Part shown: positions 40,615 to 54,943 of the stretch, in pieces
Layout of the letters: the number at the start of each line of letters is the position of its first letter
Numbering within the stretch: position 1 is the stretch's first letter
From: Prinia subflava
Taxonomy: Eukaryota > Chordata > Aves > Passeriformes > Cisticolidae
Assembly: GCF_021018805.1 (NCBI RefSeq)
Contig: NC_086248.1
Location: forward strand, 96,743,239-96,807,238
Direction of reading: 5' to 3'
Length of the DNA: 64,000 nucleotides
Notes under the pieces: model-generated
The model's database searches: none
Told to the model about the DNA's origin: nothing
What the model saw: only the letters and a program-made list of their open reading frames with translations
Program-made: the position numbers and the translations under genes

Positions 40615-43600
40615 TGTATTTACTTGTACAAAGCTTTTTAATACATTGTGAGGCTGAGGTTATAACTCTGATGAAACACTGACAAAAAGTAACTATGAAG
40701 TATGAAATGGCTTTTAATTCTTGTTGGTGCGAAGCTGGCTCAGAAGAAGTGTGGGAGATAAAGGAACCTTGTTTCCTCTCCTTTGTTTGCCACTGACTCA
40801 TTGTGTGGCTTAGAACAAATTGCTTGTGTGCATGGCTGATAAGTGCTTCAGTCAGTCTGTTCATAAGGGTGCAAGGTGTAATTAGTATTAATCGAGGTGG
40901 CATTCACCTCTGACTGTTTATGCCAGAGTCAAGAATGATTGAGTTACATGCTGTGTATAATGCCTCATATTTATATTCCAAAGTAATATTACTTTATGAG
41001 CTGTGTTTTATTACAGAACACTGAAGTACGGATTTGCTCCCATATACCTGGTAAATGAGAAATTAAACCCTATTGTTTAGGGATCACTGACCATTAAATA
41101 TTGACTCTTGGTGGCATGTTTAAAATAAAGGAATGCCATCAAAATTCAGAATGTATCATTTCAGTGGACCAAGCAGTAGGTGCCCATTATAAATAGATTA
41201 CTGTATCTATTGTTTGGGAATGTCTCAGGGAATTGCTGAAGCTTTTTCTTACAGGTAGGAAGAGTTACACAGCAAAAGGAGCAATGTCAGAAGGCATTCA
41301 CTTGTAAGCCTGGAGATTAGACAGAGCTGCAAAGTCAGTTGCTGCCTAAGGCCCTGTCTTGGCTGCGTTAGCTGTGGTTGTAGCGCGTGTCTCAGCAGTG
41401 CTCTTCAGCGCCCCGAGTGTGTGCCCTGTCTTCATCCAGAGCTGGGGTGACATCTGCACTCCCACCCTTTATTCACCTCTACCCTACCCAGCTTTTGTGC
41501 AGGGAAACTGCAGCCAGAAAGGGAGAAATGAGGCGTTCTTGCAAGCCCAGCCATAGCAGGGTGAGGAGAGAACCATCACACACACAGAAACACAAGCTGA
41601 ATGGCTGTGCTACAGCATCACTCTGCAAGAACATCAATATTATCTATTTCACACTAGTTTTTTATTTTTATGATCATGTTTCTTATTTAATAGGATCACA
41701 TGAAATATCGAATTGTCGTAAAATCCTTAAATACTGAATTCAGGATAAAAATACCTTAAAACAACTGCACATGTTGGAGCTAAACTTGTTTATCATGGAA
41801 AAAAATAGGGTTTGGATGTCCTTGTTTCACACCTGCTGCCCCAGCCTTTACAAGGACACAAAGGGATGGAAACAGAAAAGTGAAAATGAAGTAATGCTTG
41901 ATAAAGTGCATTGTTTACTCTCTTGCTAATGGACTGTCGCCTGTTGTTGTTAACTGCAGGATGAAGACTGCTTTTGTCTTCCAGCTTCTGATAAGAGCAA
42001 ATGTATGTCATAAAAAGTTGTTGTAGCATAAGAATGTATACTTATGTTTCCTGATATACTAACATATGTATACACTTGGCTCAATCCTGCTTTAGTCTCC
42101 AGAAGGAGATGGTGAACAGATCTTTTGCCCTTTAACCTAGCCCTGAAATATGGATTTGCAGAAATTTGGGGTTGCTTGGTGTCTCTTCACTGTTTATTCT
42201 ATACTCAAATGACTTGAATTCTGGCTCTGGGTCATTGATGCCTACTGTTAGTTTGGGTTTTGAATTATAAATAGCTCATTTCAGTCCTTCCACTAGTTTG
42301 GCTGGTTGATTGTGTCAGCCTTAAAAAGTTTGGGTTTATTCCTCAAAGGCTGGAAAAATCATGTTAGAAACCAGTTTGTCTTCTGCTTTGTTTATAGCCT
42401 ATTTTGCTAGCCAGCATAAACAAAGCCTAGGGCATTTTGCCATCCTATTCTAGACAGGATGTCCAGTAAGTGGAGTAAGTGCAAAGTCTTTTGTTTACAC
42501 TGTGAACTGAGTTTGGAGTTTTTTGCTTCCCTGTTCTGGATTCTTTATCCTGAAACTGATCTCTTGTCCTATGAGGAGAAAATTACAATTTACACTGTGC
42601 ATATCTGCATTTTTAGGTAAAAGATATGTAGTAGGTAGAAGAAATGTGTCCCAAAACTTGGATTACAGGAAAAAGACTATGCTGAGAGAGGAAAGAAGTC
42701 TGTCATGTATATTGATATTTACCTTAGTTTCTGCATTGGGAAGAGCACACTTGAAAGACATGGGTAGTGATGTGCTTTATCCCTTCCCACACTCTGGGGC
42801 TTGGCATGCCCTGGAAGAGAGTCTCCCAGTAATTGTTATTAATTGCTATGATACAGCACTCCAGTGGCTCGTGAAGTGTCTCTGGTGTCTCACTGAAATG
42901 GAATGTTTCAGATACAGACATGAATATCATAAAAGACACTTTTCCCAATAAAGCTACACCCCTGCTGATTAGCCAGTGCCCTGAGGTCTTGTGATAATAA
43001 GATCTGACTTAAACCTCCCCACTCATCCCTCTGCACGCCTCCCTTCTGTGTCAAAGCAGCTCTTCCAGCACTCAAGTTCATTTCAATAGTTAAAATTTGT
43101 CTCTTTGCTCTCAAGAACATTGAGGTCTGGCTCTTTGCGACTGGTGGCTGGTAGACATGTACCTTAATTTATTAATTTCAGGTAGAAAAACAAGAAAAGG
43201 GGAGAAAGAAGAGAGCTTAGGAGTGGAAAAATAGCAGGAAGGTGACTGCAGGAGCAGCCCCACAGCCGGGTGGTAGCAGGGTGAGCCACAGTGCTCTGTT
43301 GGGAGATCAAAACAAGTGGATCCACCCTCATAATCTTCTTCTTGCACAACCCCTGACATGGCTGTGTGTGGCTGTGTTTCACGCTGAATAGAGGTGAATA
43401 GAGGACAGACCACTGACTTAAACTTCAGAGGAGATAGAAATGAATTTTTAGACAGTCTCTGCAGCCAGTTCAATGAGTAAACTGACAAATATAAAGGATG
43501 TAGTAAGTAAGTTGATTTTGGATCAGGGTGCAACTAATTTAATAGTTACCAGACCAAACTCCTGCCTTCTGGTGTTTTGAATTCTGAGGTATGAAAATAA

Positions 43601-44087
43601 AATGTGTGAAGTACAAAATAGGATTTCTAGATGGTGGGAGTGAGCAAGATTTTATTAAGGATGATTGTTTAAATACTGCTACAGCAGATGTAATACAGAT
43701 CATACCATCTCACTAAGTCACAGGAGTTCAAGAGTTGAAAATGGCCATTTAAAACTTGTGTATATAAATAAGTGTCAGAGAAACAATAAATTCTTTTCTC
43801 TTGAAACTGAAAAACTTTCTCAGGCACTACAAATGACAGAATCTTCATCTTATTCACCAATAAGCCTTTCCAGAGCAGTCAGTGACTCACAGATTCAATG
43901 TCAGTCTTAAAAGCCTTCCAACCTAAGGAGAGTATGAAATGATGAAGCATGCTCTGTTGCACATCTGCTTGAAGTACAGCATAATGCTGTTTTAGCACCC
44001 ATGATTTCAGGAATACAGGCCCCAGTCTCCAGTCACTGAACACCTCTGTTGTGGCAAGACAGGACTGTCCCTTTTCTGTGGAGATGT

Positions 44088-44120
44088 TTGGGTTGGTTTG
44101 GTTTGGTTTTTTTTCTTTTT
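44088..44120. repeat. (GGTTT)n low-complexity tract
   Basis: Imperfect TTTGGG/GGTTT units passing into a T run. Confidence 0.7.
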
Positions 44121-47100
44121 CCATCTTCAAGCACAGATAGCCAAGGGAGGAAGTAACTGACTGATTGATTACTTGTGACTACTGAATGAAGGCCCCTTTA
44201 GAGAAATGTCTTTGAGCTTAAGCAGACAAAGTCATCACTTGATAGCATGTGGATTTGCAGTAGGAAATCACTTAAATAGATATTCTTCCTGGAAAAGTCC
44301 TGTCTGCTGCTTTGCAGTAGCTCAGACAGAGCTCTGTGCTTTGCTTCATCATCACATACATTGTGTAGTCCTGTAGGAGTGCAAAGAATGGGCAAGAGAC
44401 CAACAGAGAAATTTTTAAAAGTTAGTGATATAATATCTTGGCCTTTGATTATAGCAGGATTTCAACCCAGCTGTGCTGGAAATATGTTCTGTTGGTTTGG
44501 ACAAGCCATTGCATCCATTGGCACCTCATGGCCCTATTTGATTTAGGCCAGAAGTTTCATTATTAGCTTAAGCCAATCTGAGACTGTACTGCTGCCAAAG
44601 GGACATTCCTCCCCCTCTTACACCAGACCAGGCATCCACATGACCATACAATAAACTGATCCATCTGAAAACCAGCCCTGGGGGGTAGAAAAGACAGAGA
44701 GATTACTTTTTTAAGTCAGAAAGATAAGCAAGAAGCCAGAAGGTTGCTGGGGCTTATGAAATGGGTGGACTGGCAGCAAGCAGCTAGGGGGATGCAGAGG
44801 TGAGACAACCACCTCTGAGGCAGTGGGATCAGCAGGTCAGCCTCATTTGAATTTGTGTGCAGCTGCTGCAGTGCTGAGTGCATTAGAGGGGTTGTGCTTC
44901 AGCTTAGCTCTGGGCTTGTCCCATGCAGGAGCCTGCTGAACTGGGTGTGCTCCTGGAACGTGTCTTCCACTTCAGCTGATAACACAGACTTGTGTAGATG
45001 TACCCAGTGTGTACCTGGAGCCACCACTGGTACTCATATTTTTTGAGATTTCGAGGTGGTCCCATCATATGGAAGTATTTAGAGTCTGTTTAAAGTCTCC
45101 TGTTTGGGGTTGAGAGGCAGGAATATAGCAGAGCTGGTGCTGAGCAAGGAAAGAGAGATCACAGGGATTTCATGTGGTTTTGTCCCCACAAGAAACTGAG
45201 TCTTTTCTGTGGTCCTGGTTTGAAGCGATGGAGGTGAGCCAAGGCTGAAGCTCACCTCTCTGTGTGGTTCCTGTTGGCCATGGTGCACTCAATGTTTTTC
45301 CTCTTTGTGATCATTCCCAACACAGAGCTCTGCTCTTCTGAGCTCCTGGGTGCTTCCAAAGCAGCCTTTGAACTCACACTCTAGTTTAAATGTGCCTTTT
45401 TGAACAGTATCCTTATTTTGCCCTCTGGGGGTGTTTTGTGCAGTTCAGTGTGTTTAATCACTTACTCATATTTTTCATGGGTCACTCTGGTAGTAAAAGA
45501 CAGCAGGGGGCACCAAATCTGCATAATTCTGTTAAAATTGCAACATCTAGGTCCATGCTCATAGAATTTAACTTCTTACACATGCTTTCAGTTTAACGTT
45601 TGTCATTTCATTCTAGCACCGATATTTTCTAAGATACCTTCTTGCTTCTCAAGAGTTGCAGTGGTGGAAGTGTGGGTTGAATTTCCACAAAAGAATACAT
45701 TTGGCCAGTAGCAGACTTTCCTCCTGCCAGTTGTCATCCCATTTCCTTCCCTAGTTAGTGCTGTAGGCTCCAGAGGTCATGCCCAGAAGATACTCTCTCT
45801 AATACTTAATTCAGGAAGCTGTTTGTATCTGCAGAACTGGATTAACTGAAGGCTTTGCTTTTCAGCTCCAAAGTATCCTGATATTTGCCTTGTGAAAAGA
45901 TTTTGTGCTGAAATCAGTGTTCGACTATATAAAGAACTTCTCGATGGCCATGCAAATTGTTTTCAAGCCTAGAACAAGTGATGTAACTGCCTCTATTCTT
46001 TTGGAGAAGCTGGAATTCAACTGTCTTACACATTTTTAAGAAAAAATCCTCTGCAAAATAAAAATTAAAATATATTCTCTCATGGTTCTTTGAGTATTGG
46101 TTTAAAAGTAATCTGTGAGGATGGATCTGATTCTAAAGCCTTCCTAAACTGAGTGGTTCATACTCATGAAACAGCTGTGGGTTCACTCAAAGTAACCCCT
46201 TTGTAAACCCTACATAACACGTAAGTATTATTTGTTATTTGGAAGTGCTCAGGATTAGATCCTCATTTGATAACATACAAAGAAAAGTAACATTGCAGTT
46301 TGACAGACACTTTGAGAAATCTATTAATTGTGAGCTACTAGTAGTGTATTTCTGTAACACCCTCAAGCCTTGCTGAGATGGTCATCACTTTTTTTTTTCT
46401 GCCCTTCATTCCCAGTCTTGGATTTCTATTCTCCTAAATTTATAATCCTTCTTTGAAAAATCAGAACATAAAGAGAGAGAACGAGTCATGCAAGAAGAGA
46501 ACCTAGGTCTGAGATATGACTGCTCATCCTGTAGCTTCTGGTAAGTCATTCTAGTGTTAGAGTCATAGAATAATTTGGTTATTTGAATTGTAAGTTCAGC
46601 TGGGTAGGTGCATGCCTAAATAAGTAGCATTTCCAGGCTTATTTATCTACTTTAAATGTAATCACTCATTGGATAAAATAGGCAAACAACAGACCTGCTG
46701 AGCTTTCCAGAACAGCATGTTCTTACAGGCAATTGCTATTGTTTCAGTCAGCAGGAAAAGAACATCTTGTCAGATGGCCAAGACTCAGGTGAGAGGAATT
46801 AATGTGCATATTAACAGCTTGGTAAGTGTCTAACAGCACCTGTCCTGCTCTCTGCTGAACTGATGGCACACGCTCCACTGATCAGTGCATGTGCAGTCCA
46901 CCCAACTTACTGGAATTCAGTGATTTGGGCAGACCTGAAATGTTAAAAGCAGGAGCTAGGAGTGTGATTACCTCCAAGGAGATACTACTGGATTACTCTT
47001 CACGATTGGTTTACTGAGCATTTTCTCTTTGGGTTCAAAAATCTTGTTTTTTTGATAGTGTGGTTTCACAGATTTGCTGACCTTACAGCATTATTGTGAG

Positions 47101-47387
47101 GAGAAGTACATTAAATATTGGGAAGAGTACTAATACTGCCATAATGGGGATTGCATAAATATCTTGTGTAGGTAGACTCTATAGTACCACTGATTTTTTT
47201 AGAGAAAGGTTACACCACTGAACATTTGGCTTCACACAATAGCAGGTTAAAATAATGATTTCAAACCTATATTTTACAGTCACCTGTCAAAAACTGTGTA
47301 AGACTCTAAATAATAGATTTGGATGGTTCCTTAATCATCTGTAGGGTTGCTGTGTTTTTTCTGTCTCCATAACTCTTAAACCTTGTC

Positions 47388-47537
47388 AGCTGGAGCATCC
47401 CTGGAAGCATCCAAGGTCATGCTGGATGGGCCTTTGAACGACCTGATGAAGCAGAAGATATCTCTGCCCCTGGCAGAGGGGTTGGCCTAGATGTCTTTCA
47501 AAGACCTTTCCAACCTAAACCTTGCTATTATTCTTTA
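47388..47537 (+). mobile_element. CR1 3' end fragment
   Basis: GCATCCAAGGTCATGCTGGA, then GAGGGGTTGGCCTAGATG, then AGACCTTTCCAACCTAAACC near the end. This is the expected order for a CR1 tail, with moderate divergence. Confidence 0.85.
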
Positions 47538-49873
47538 ACTTAAATGTGTTAGGTAAGGTAACTAGTCTCTGGTTTATAACCAATTTATAACCAAAATCTA
47601 GCTAAACACGCATTCTTAGACCTTGGATGCCATGTGCATGACAGTTTTGAAGGTGGATTATGGAGCATGGTTTGGCTGGCATTTTTACATTACCATTAAT
47701 GTCGTGTTGGGAACATGCAAATTTAGTGATGTATTCTCACTTTCACTTCTTTGTAGTCTAACTCCTAATTTAAATCACTTTTTGTAGTTTCAGACCACTA
47801 CATTTTACCCTGTCTGTGGTGGATACTCACTACCACTTTACATTTATGTTTTCATGCATGTCTCCAGAGTTTTCTTTCAGTGGAATGAGTTCATTTCTTT
47901 CTGTCTTATCTCCAAGGCCAATAGCTCTAATATCTCCTGAATTATCTCAAATATGTGCGTACAGCTTTCAAAAGTGTAATGTCTTGAAATCTCACTTCTT
48001 CACATCTTCAGTGCTACATTTTGGCTTATGCATCCCAGTACAATGTTTTCTATTTTCATTCTGGATTGATATTATTCTATTTGTTCCATTTGTGATAAAA
48101 CATGCAGCTATTTTTCTGAGTACCACTGGGTTGTGTTGGGAAAAGGCAGCTGGTTTTGCTAACCATGAGTCATCATCAAAATAAAGGATTCTGCACATGG
48201 GATTGTGTAGGATCCTACCTCAGGTCTAGCACTAGTCAAAACTTCCATTAATATTTTGGATAACACGGTAGAGAGGATTATTAAATAGCATCCAGCCATC
48301 AGCTGCAGAGGATCACTTAACTGCCTGTCAAAGGGTAGGATGTAAATGAAGAATCATCATGAGAGTTCAAGAAATCAGTGTGAAAAGTAGACACAATTCA
48401 ACAAATTAAAATGAGTGCTACTTCAATTAGGTAGGAATAATTAAATACACAACAGTAAGAGTGGGAACAATCAGACAGCACTGTGAAACAGATTGCAGAG
48501 CTAGCATATATGGCTTTAATTAGTCATTCTTTTTCCAAGACCTATTACTTTGTTATAGAAAGAATTTTGTTTTGTTTCATACAGTTTTTCCTGTGATTAA
48601 TCATTGGTCCTTGCTATTGTTTTATTGCTCTCCTCTGGATACTGGTTTAATTTAAATCAAGAGAAAAATAATGGAATAAACAGTTAAACATGCCAAAATG
48701 TTGACCATTTCAAGGCTATTCTTTTTTCTTAAGATGGTTTTTATCTTTACCAGCCTTCTGGAATCTCATCTGTCTTTCAGGATTTCTCAAATATGTAGTC
48801 AGTCTGAGATTACAGCAACTTCTGAAATATAAACCAGACTGGAAATGTATGCCAGTCTCCTTAAATAAACTCACTTTCCTTCAGGGACATTTCATGCATA
48901 TCTCAGACTGCCTCACAATGTTCTATAGTATGTAAGAAACATTTTTATTGCTGTCAGAGATAGTAAAATATTACTTTTTGTGGAGAAATACATTTTCACA
49001 GTGTGTAGAGATGCCATAAAACTTGCATATTGAAGCAGAATCTCATTGAAGAAGTTGTATGGACAGAAGGGAGAATACCTGCTGTTAGCACTTGTGAATT
49101 TGAGAAATATTCAGATATGAAGCTGTGTGGCAATCCACTTTCACAACACAATATGACAGTAAATTCAGATACCTCAGATTTGCAGGGTTTGGAATTCACA
49201 TATGATGTTCACAGACAGAAGACACTAAATAAATTAACAAAAGAGACTGTGCATAAAATGAGTTTATACAACTGTGATCTGTGCAGCTTTGGACTGAAAT
49301 ACAGTCAGGGAATTGCTCTTGGTTTATCTGGAGACTCCCCCCAGTTTGGTTTCACACCTTGCCCAGTAATTCAAACAAGCTGAATGTATCTTTGCCTTCC
49401 AGCACTGTTAAATTAATGTTCCTACAACTGGAATTTCTAAACTCAAAGTTATCTTTTTAAAGAAGACCCTGGCTCTGTAGTGGGGAACAATGGAAGATTT
49501 AATGCAGTTTCTGTGTGCTTTTGTAGTTAAAAGCATTTTTAAAAATTGATTTAAAATAAAGTCCTACACCTGACAACAAAGAATATTGATAAATACAGTC
49601 AAAGAACTGCAAACAGTCTAATCTGTTTGGGTTCAATTCAGGCCTGGCAGCTCTGCAGGATGAAATAATCCACATAGGATAATTCTGGAATGGGCAAAGG
49701 TCCCCAGTGCAGCCTCTGGATTGGAGTGTGGAGGCACCATTTGTTGGAGCAGAAGGATAATTAAGTTTTTGTTCCTCTTCGCTTGCACCGAGATGATTAG
49801 CACGGGAATCTCATGCTTCCGAGTTTTGCAAGGCAGACACTTTTCTGATAAGAATTGGATTTGCTCATTTCAG
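47538..49873. other. Intergenic DNA
   Basis: AT-rich. Open frames at 47816-48184 and 49030-49383 lack any recognisable protein feature. Confidence 0.65.
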
Positions 49874-49976
49874 TCACTCTGGTAAACAACCATCAGAGGA
49901 CAACTTCTCCCAGCGCAGCGTCAGGCTCGTGGCAGCGGGACGCACCTTGCCACGCTCAGCTCTCTCGGCTCCTCAG
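49874..49976 (+). other. Exon-like CpG-rich segment upstream of CNIH3
   Basis: 103 bases between acceptor TTGCTCATTTCAG and donor CTCCTCAG|gtgagtgc. It holds a local cluster of CpGs in an otherwise CpG-poor region. It is plausible as a noncoding first or second exon of an alternative CNIH3 transcript or a lncRNA. There is no transcript evidence here. Confidence 0.4.
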
Positions 49977-51049
49977 GTGAGTGCTTAGATAGCAGGCACA
50001 GCAAATGTTCACACAGCTACTTCAGCTCATTTCAGTAATTCTGCCTTCCTTCCTTCCTTCCTTGGGGTGCACTGCTTCCTACTCTTCAAGGTGAAAGGAG
50101 CAACACCATTTGTGGACATAGCTCATCTTAATTCACTTTCCTAGTGACTTATGCTACTTTTGTGATACATTTGGGTTTTTTTTTTCTTTCTGGGCATCTA
50201 TTACCCTGTCAGTCTGCTCCAGCCACCTGCCCTATTTATGGGCATTTTAACAGAAGGAAGTTAATAGAAGCTCACATTGGGTGTGAATTTCCATTTCACT
50301 AATTCACACTATTCTTGCTAGGGACACTTCAGTGTTTAAGGAAGAACAGTTTACAGTACTTTTAAAGCCAGATTACTTTCTCCCAGCAAGATAAAGTGGC
50401 CTTAGTGGGAACTAGGGCAGCTAAGATGCAGCACTTGGAAATTTACACCCTAATTATCCCAAATTAGCTTCTCCATCCGGGCCAGAACAAATATGTGAAG
50501 AAACTCAGAAGATTGTCCAGTGTGTTACTATTTCCTGCAGGATGATGTCCACTGAGTGCACGTGGGTCATACTGAGAGCATCACAGTGGAAAACCCTTTT
50601 GCAGTTCAAATTAGCAGAAGTGATTTTCTGATTTTCAGTTACTTGAAAGTTCAGAGTACGTCTCAGAAGGCAGCATGCATGTAAATTACAACAGTAACTG
50701 ATGGATTGGAAACACCAGTACTGCTAAAATGTCATATTTACTCCCATTTCAAGCCTGAGTCTCCCAGCTTGGCTAGCTTTGCTTAGCTCAATAGCTTTAC
50801 TTGTGTTAATTGCTTCAGTGGACACAGAATTATTGTCACTAAAAGTATGCTTCAGAAGCCAAAATAACCCCTCACTGGAATAATGGTTGAAAAATATTTT
50901 TCTTTTAGAACACTATGTCCTTAAAGGAAACCTACCTGGAGTTCATTTGATTTTGAGAATTGCTTTACTTGGAATGCAAAGAAAACTCTTACAAAATCTC
51001 TTTGGGAAGAAAAAAAAAAAGTTAATTTGTGTTATGTGTTCTTTCACAG
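49977..51049. other. Intergenic DNA
   Basis: Holds the (CCTT)n repeat near its start; otherwise nothing was recognised. Confidence 0.65.
50044..50063. repeat. (CCTT)n microsatellite
   Basis: Five CCTT units. Confidence 0.85.
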
Positions 51050-51138
51050 AAGTTTAGAGGTCAACAATTTATGTAGTCCAGTCAGCAAGAAACGTGTAGC
51101 ATCTACTTCTCTGAATCAGAGAGCTGGCTGATGTCAAG
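51050..51138 (+). other. Second exon-like segment upstream of CNIH3
   Basis: 89 bases between acceptor GTTCTTTCACAG and donor TGTCAAG|gtaatt. It lies 1.1 kb after the 49874-49976 segment and on the same strand, so the two could be spliced together. The signal is weaker than its neighbour. Confidence 0.25.
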
Positions 51139-51818
51139 GTAATTACATTGATATAAGGCTGTTGTAGGTTCAAGGAGATGAGAGCTGAGTTTCTCTATAG
51201 AACTGAATGCCTTGAGCAGAGAAGACGACTCTGTGTGTATGAGTGCATGTGTGTGCAGTACTTGTGAGTCATGATAGTTTCTAAAAGGCTGTTTAACTTT
51301 CTGAAGTTGATGTGAGTCATTGTTCTCTTCCCAGGTAATGACTAGTTAAGATCACATTTAGCTCTTCCATTTCTCTAGTAATCTCTGAGGCCTGTGTTTC
51401 ATTGATCTTCCAGTGAGCAGCTGCTTCAGAGCTCTGAGTGACAAGTGAAAGCTTTTTGAAACAACACAGATCATTCCATTTGGAGAGCATAGATGACTAG
51501 AGCTGGAACCTGTCACTACTCAGCCACTTTTGTCACATAAAAGTGACAATTGGTTTAACAAAAGAAAGCTTGTACTAAGTGTTTAATGTAGGTACAAAGC
51601 ATATGGGATTGGGAAAAAGGTGACTTTGAATGACACAGAATAAAAATAGGCACAACAGGACAGGTTTTTTACTTATGACATCACAAACTCTTTTCCTCCT
51701 AACTATTCCTAGACTTAAACTGAGTATTTCAGAGGGCATCCTGAATATATTAAAGATCTAGACCCAAACTTATCTTGTGGTTTAGGCAAGTTCAGACATT
51801 TCAAAGTTACAGAAAGAA
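51139..51818. other. Intergenic DNA
   Basis: No gene or repeat recognised. Confidence 0.65.
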
Positions 51819-52110
51819 AAAGAATCACAGAGCGGGTCAGGTTGGAAAGGACCACAGTGGGTCATCTGGTCCAACCTCTCTGCTCAGGCAGAGTCATCCT
51901 AGAGCAGGTGGATTGCGTCCAGATGGCTTTTGAATATTTCCAGGGAAGGAGACTCCACAAGCTCCCTGGCTGACCTGTTCCAGTGCTTTGTCACTTGCAC
52001 AGTAAGGAAGTTCTCTCTCATGTGCAGGGGGGCCTTCCTGTGTTCCAGCTTCTGCCTCTTGTCCTATTGCTTGGCACCAGTAGAAAGCAGAACAGAAACT
52101 GGAATACTTG
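51819..52110 (-). mobile_element. CR1 fragment, reverse orientation
   Basis: Plus-strand reading starts AGAATCACAG, then GGTTGGAAAGGACCAC and TGGTCCAACCTCTCTGCTC, then GACCTGTTCCAGTGCTTTG, and ends near CTCTTGTCCTATTGCTTGGC. This is the reverse complement of the CR1 3' region and one of the better preserved copies in the window. Confidence 0.9.
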
Positions 52111-54943
52111 CAATACAGAATGCACTGGAACATCCAACCAGAATTTCAAACCTTCTCTTCTTTGTAAGAGACAGGTAAATTGCAGAGAATCACCTTGTCT
52201 TGCTTGTTCTTCTTCAGACTGGCAATAAAAATATATTAGGATGTTAAAGCCAGGATTGCTAATGTATTAAAGATTTATATTTAGAATAAAAATGATCTTT
52301 CAGCACAGCGTTCTCATGAGATTTCTTGCTAAACATGTTCCCAACTCCTCCATTGCCACCTCCAACCTTTTCTTCTGGTATTTTTCCAATTTACAATATG
52401 AATTCTTCAGTACTTGTTGTCAAATGCTAAAATAGTTTTTATAAGGGATTTTAGCTGAACTGACTAGAAATTCTAAGTGATACAGAGTGCTATAATCATT
52501 AGTTTTATTCCTACAGTTAAAAATATCACTATTTATGGGTTTTCTATTTTTTCTGATTTAACACGAGGAATATGTTTCAAAGTTGCAAAAGCTTAGGGGG
52601 TCAGTTTAGAGAGGGTTTAAATTCAGTGTTTGATAAAGAGTTGCATTGCTGATGTGCTAATAATACAAGTCATCCGTTTTTGGCAACTGATTTATTTATT
52701 CTCTTTAAATAGGGGTCAGTCAAACTGGATACTAATTTAGTGAATTAGAGAACAAGGAGACAGGGCTATAGGGGTCCTGGGCTGATGGCAACCAGATCGT
52801 TCCTACTGTTACTGCAGCACATGCTGCTGTACACCTGCATGGCCTCTCCTTCCTTTTGTACCATAGATGAGCCCACGTCTCCTAAAACTGCTTTAAAACC
52901 ACCTTTTCTAAATAAATAAAGCCATAATTTAATGTTTATGTATTCATTAGTCAACACTGTTAGTTATGCAGACCATATTGTATCTATTCATTTATGCGTG
53001 CAAGTTAAAAATGACTAAGACTATTAATTCACTGAGAACACATATGTCAGTTTGGTGAAATACTGATTTTTTTCCTAAATTATAGCAAAGACACCAGGTC
53101 TAGGTTTTCTGTGACAGATTGTTGTTTTTGGGACAGCAGGGATGAGCATTCAGTATCAGTCTCAGTACAGAAAGACAAAGAGGAAGAGCATTTGGTTTAA
53201 TAGGAGATAATTTAATCATCCTCTGAGAAGGAGAACTTTTGAAGGGCGTTGCATATTTGACTTTGTTCTGGCATCTCTGTTCCAGTGATGGAGCCATGGG
53301 GTGTGATCTGATACAGCCTGCAGTGGGTGGGAGCACCAGCAGGTCTTGGAGATTAGCAGAGTATTACAGGGTGGGAAAAAATGAAACATTGTCAAAATGA
53401 GATGAATCTGGCCCAGAATGTTATTGCAGTGTTTGGACAAATGCATATGTTATGCAAATTGTCTTATTAGAGGTCTGCAGGGTCTTCAGTGACTAATGAA
53501 GGATTTCTTATGAGAAAGCTTATTCAGAAAATTTGTTATTCCTTTTTCATTTCTTTGATGGAATTCAGTTATTCAGAATTGATGAAGTTGTAACCCACTC
53601 TCTCCCCAGCACAGACACAAATTAAATTCCTTCTTGGCAGGATTAAGCGATGTTAGCAAGAATTACTTCTGTATGCTTTCCATGTATTGATTTGAAGCAA
53701 AATAGGTAATGTCAAAGGCAATTAAGACTGTTTCAGATATTTCATGTTAAGATCTTACTTTCTATTCCCTTCATGGGCTCCCATTTTTACGTTGTGTTTC
53801 CCCTCCAAACTAAAGGTCTTGACCAGTTCAGAAAAATCTTCTTGGGAAAAACACACAGATGCTATTTTGCCAGTGCTGAAAATCTCATTACTAATTTATG
53901 GAAGGTTCCTGCCTTCCACGTATGGGAAGGATTTCACATCTGGAAGGAGGTAACTTTTGTATGATGAAGGTGACTTCTAGTGTTGCCATGAATAATTATG
54001 GTTTTGTCTAATTCTAATCCTTCTGAAAAATCCACGCATAGTTATTAGAGATGTGTTGTAATTAAGCAAATCCTTTCCCCAGTCCATTTCACTTTAAAGC
54101 AGGACCTCCCCTGCAATTGCTTTTTCCACTTGCTTTTTCTACCATGTCCTGGAACCAAGGGCAGAGATCCTGCCTTTCTGGGGGGATTGATATCCTGTCA
54201 GGGATTTCATCACTGGTGAGGAAGCAGTCTTGATGAGCTCCCAGGAGATAAAAGCTGGATTTGGAGCAGGTATGGAAATGAGAGGCAGTAGATGGACCAG
54301 GCTGGGACTATGAGGTAACAAGAAGATAAGGGAAAAACAGGCTAAAGGGAAAGAACTGTGCAGTAGAGGGACAGAGGAGGCTGGAGCAATAGCGGAGGAA
54401 AGCATATCTTGAGGCGTAGTGGTATCTATGCTCACAACATTGCTCCACTAGCCCTGCAGGTAATGGGTAAAGTCACAGATTCCCTGGTGACAAACACTTC
54501 TGTTTGCTAGCACATCATGGTGACATGAAGAATCAACACGTGTGTCCTGCCTCTGTGGTGCTTCAGAGCGTGGCACAGAACAGTACTGAGGTCACTTAGT
54601 TCAGGAGAGTGACCTGAGCTGCAAACCTGAAGCCCCAGTTTTGCCAGTGGCCATTATGGACACGAGTGGGATTCTGAATTATTCTGATACAGGCTGCCAA
54701 GGGAACGGTAGAAGCAAAGCACTACAGTGTCATGCTCTGAACAGTCTTACTTTGCTCTTTAGGAGCAATTCTGTATCACATACTAATCCATGCTTTTAAA
54801 AGTGGATTTCAATAATATGGAGTTTATAGCCTAACAGGAACCTTACAAACTTGACCAGGGAAAAAGTAAAGTTGTGCACTAAGCAGAGATTAAGCCCTGG
54901 CAATGAAACAGGCTGGAACCTGACAATTCTGCTGAAGGTGGCC
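52111..54943. other. Intergenic DNA
   Basis: No gene or named repeat recognised. Scattered open frames below 100 codons show no domains. Confidence 0.65.

Larger units (their letters stand above)
38851..47387. other. Intergenic DNA, no gene recognised
   Basis: Holds the CA/TA microsatellite at 40581-40614 and a GGTTT-rich tract at 44088-44120. A possible very diverged CR1 piece around 39360-39570 is too weak to call. The open frame of 142 codons at 42523-42951 has no domain. Confidence 0.65.

Noticed and set aside
42523..42951. 142-codon frame in intergenic DNA
   Set aside because: No domain, atypical composition and no splice or promoter context.
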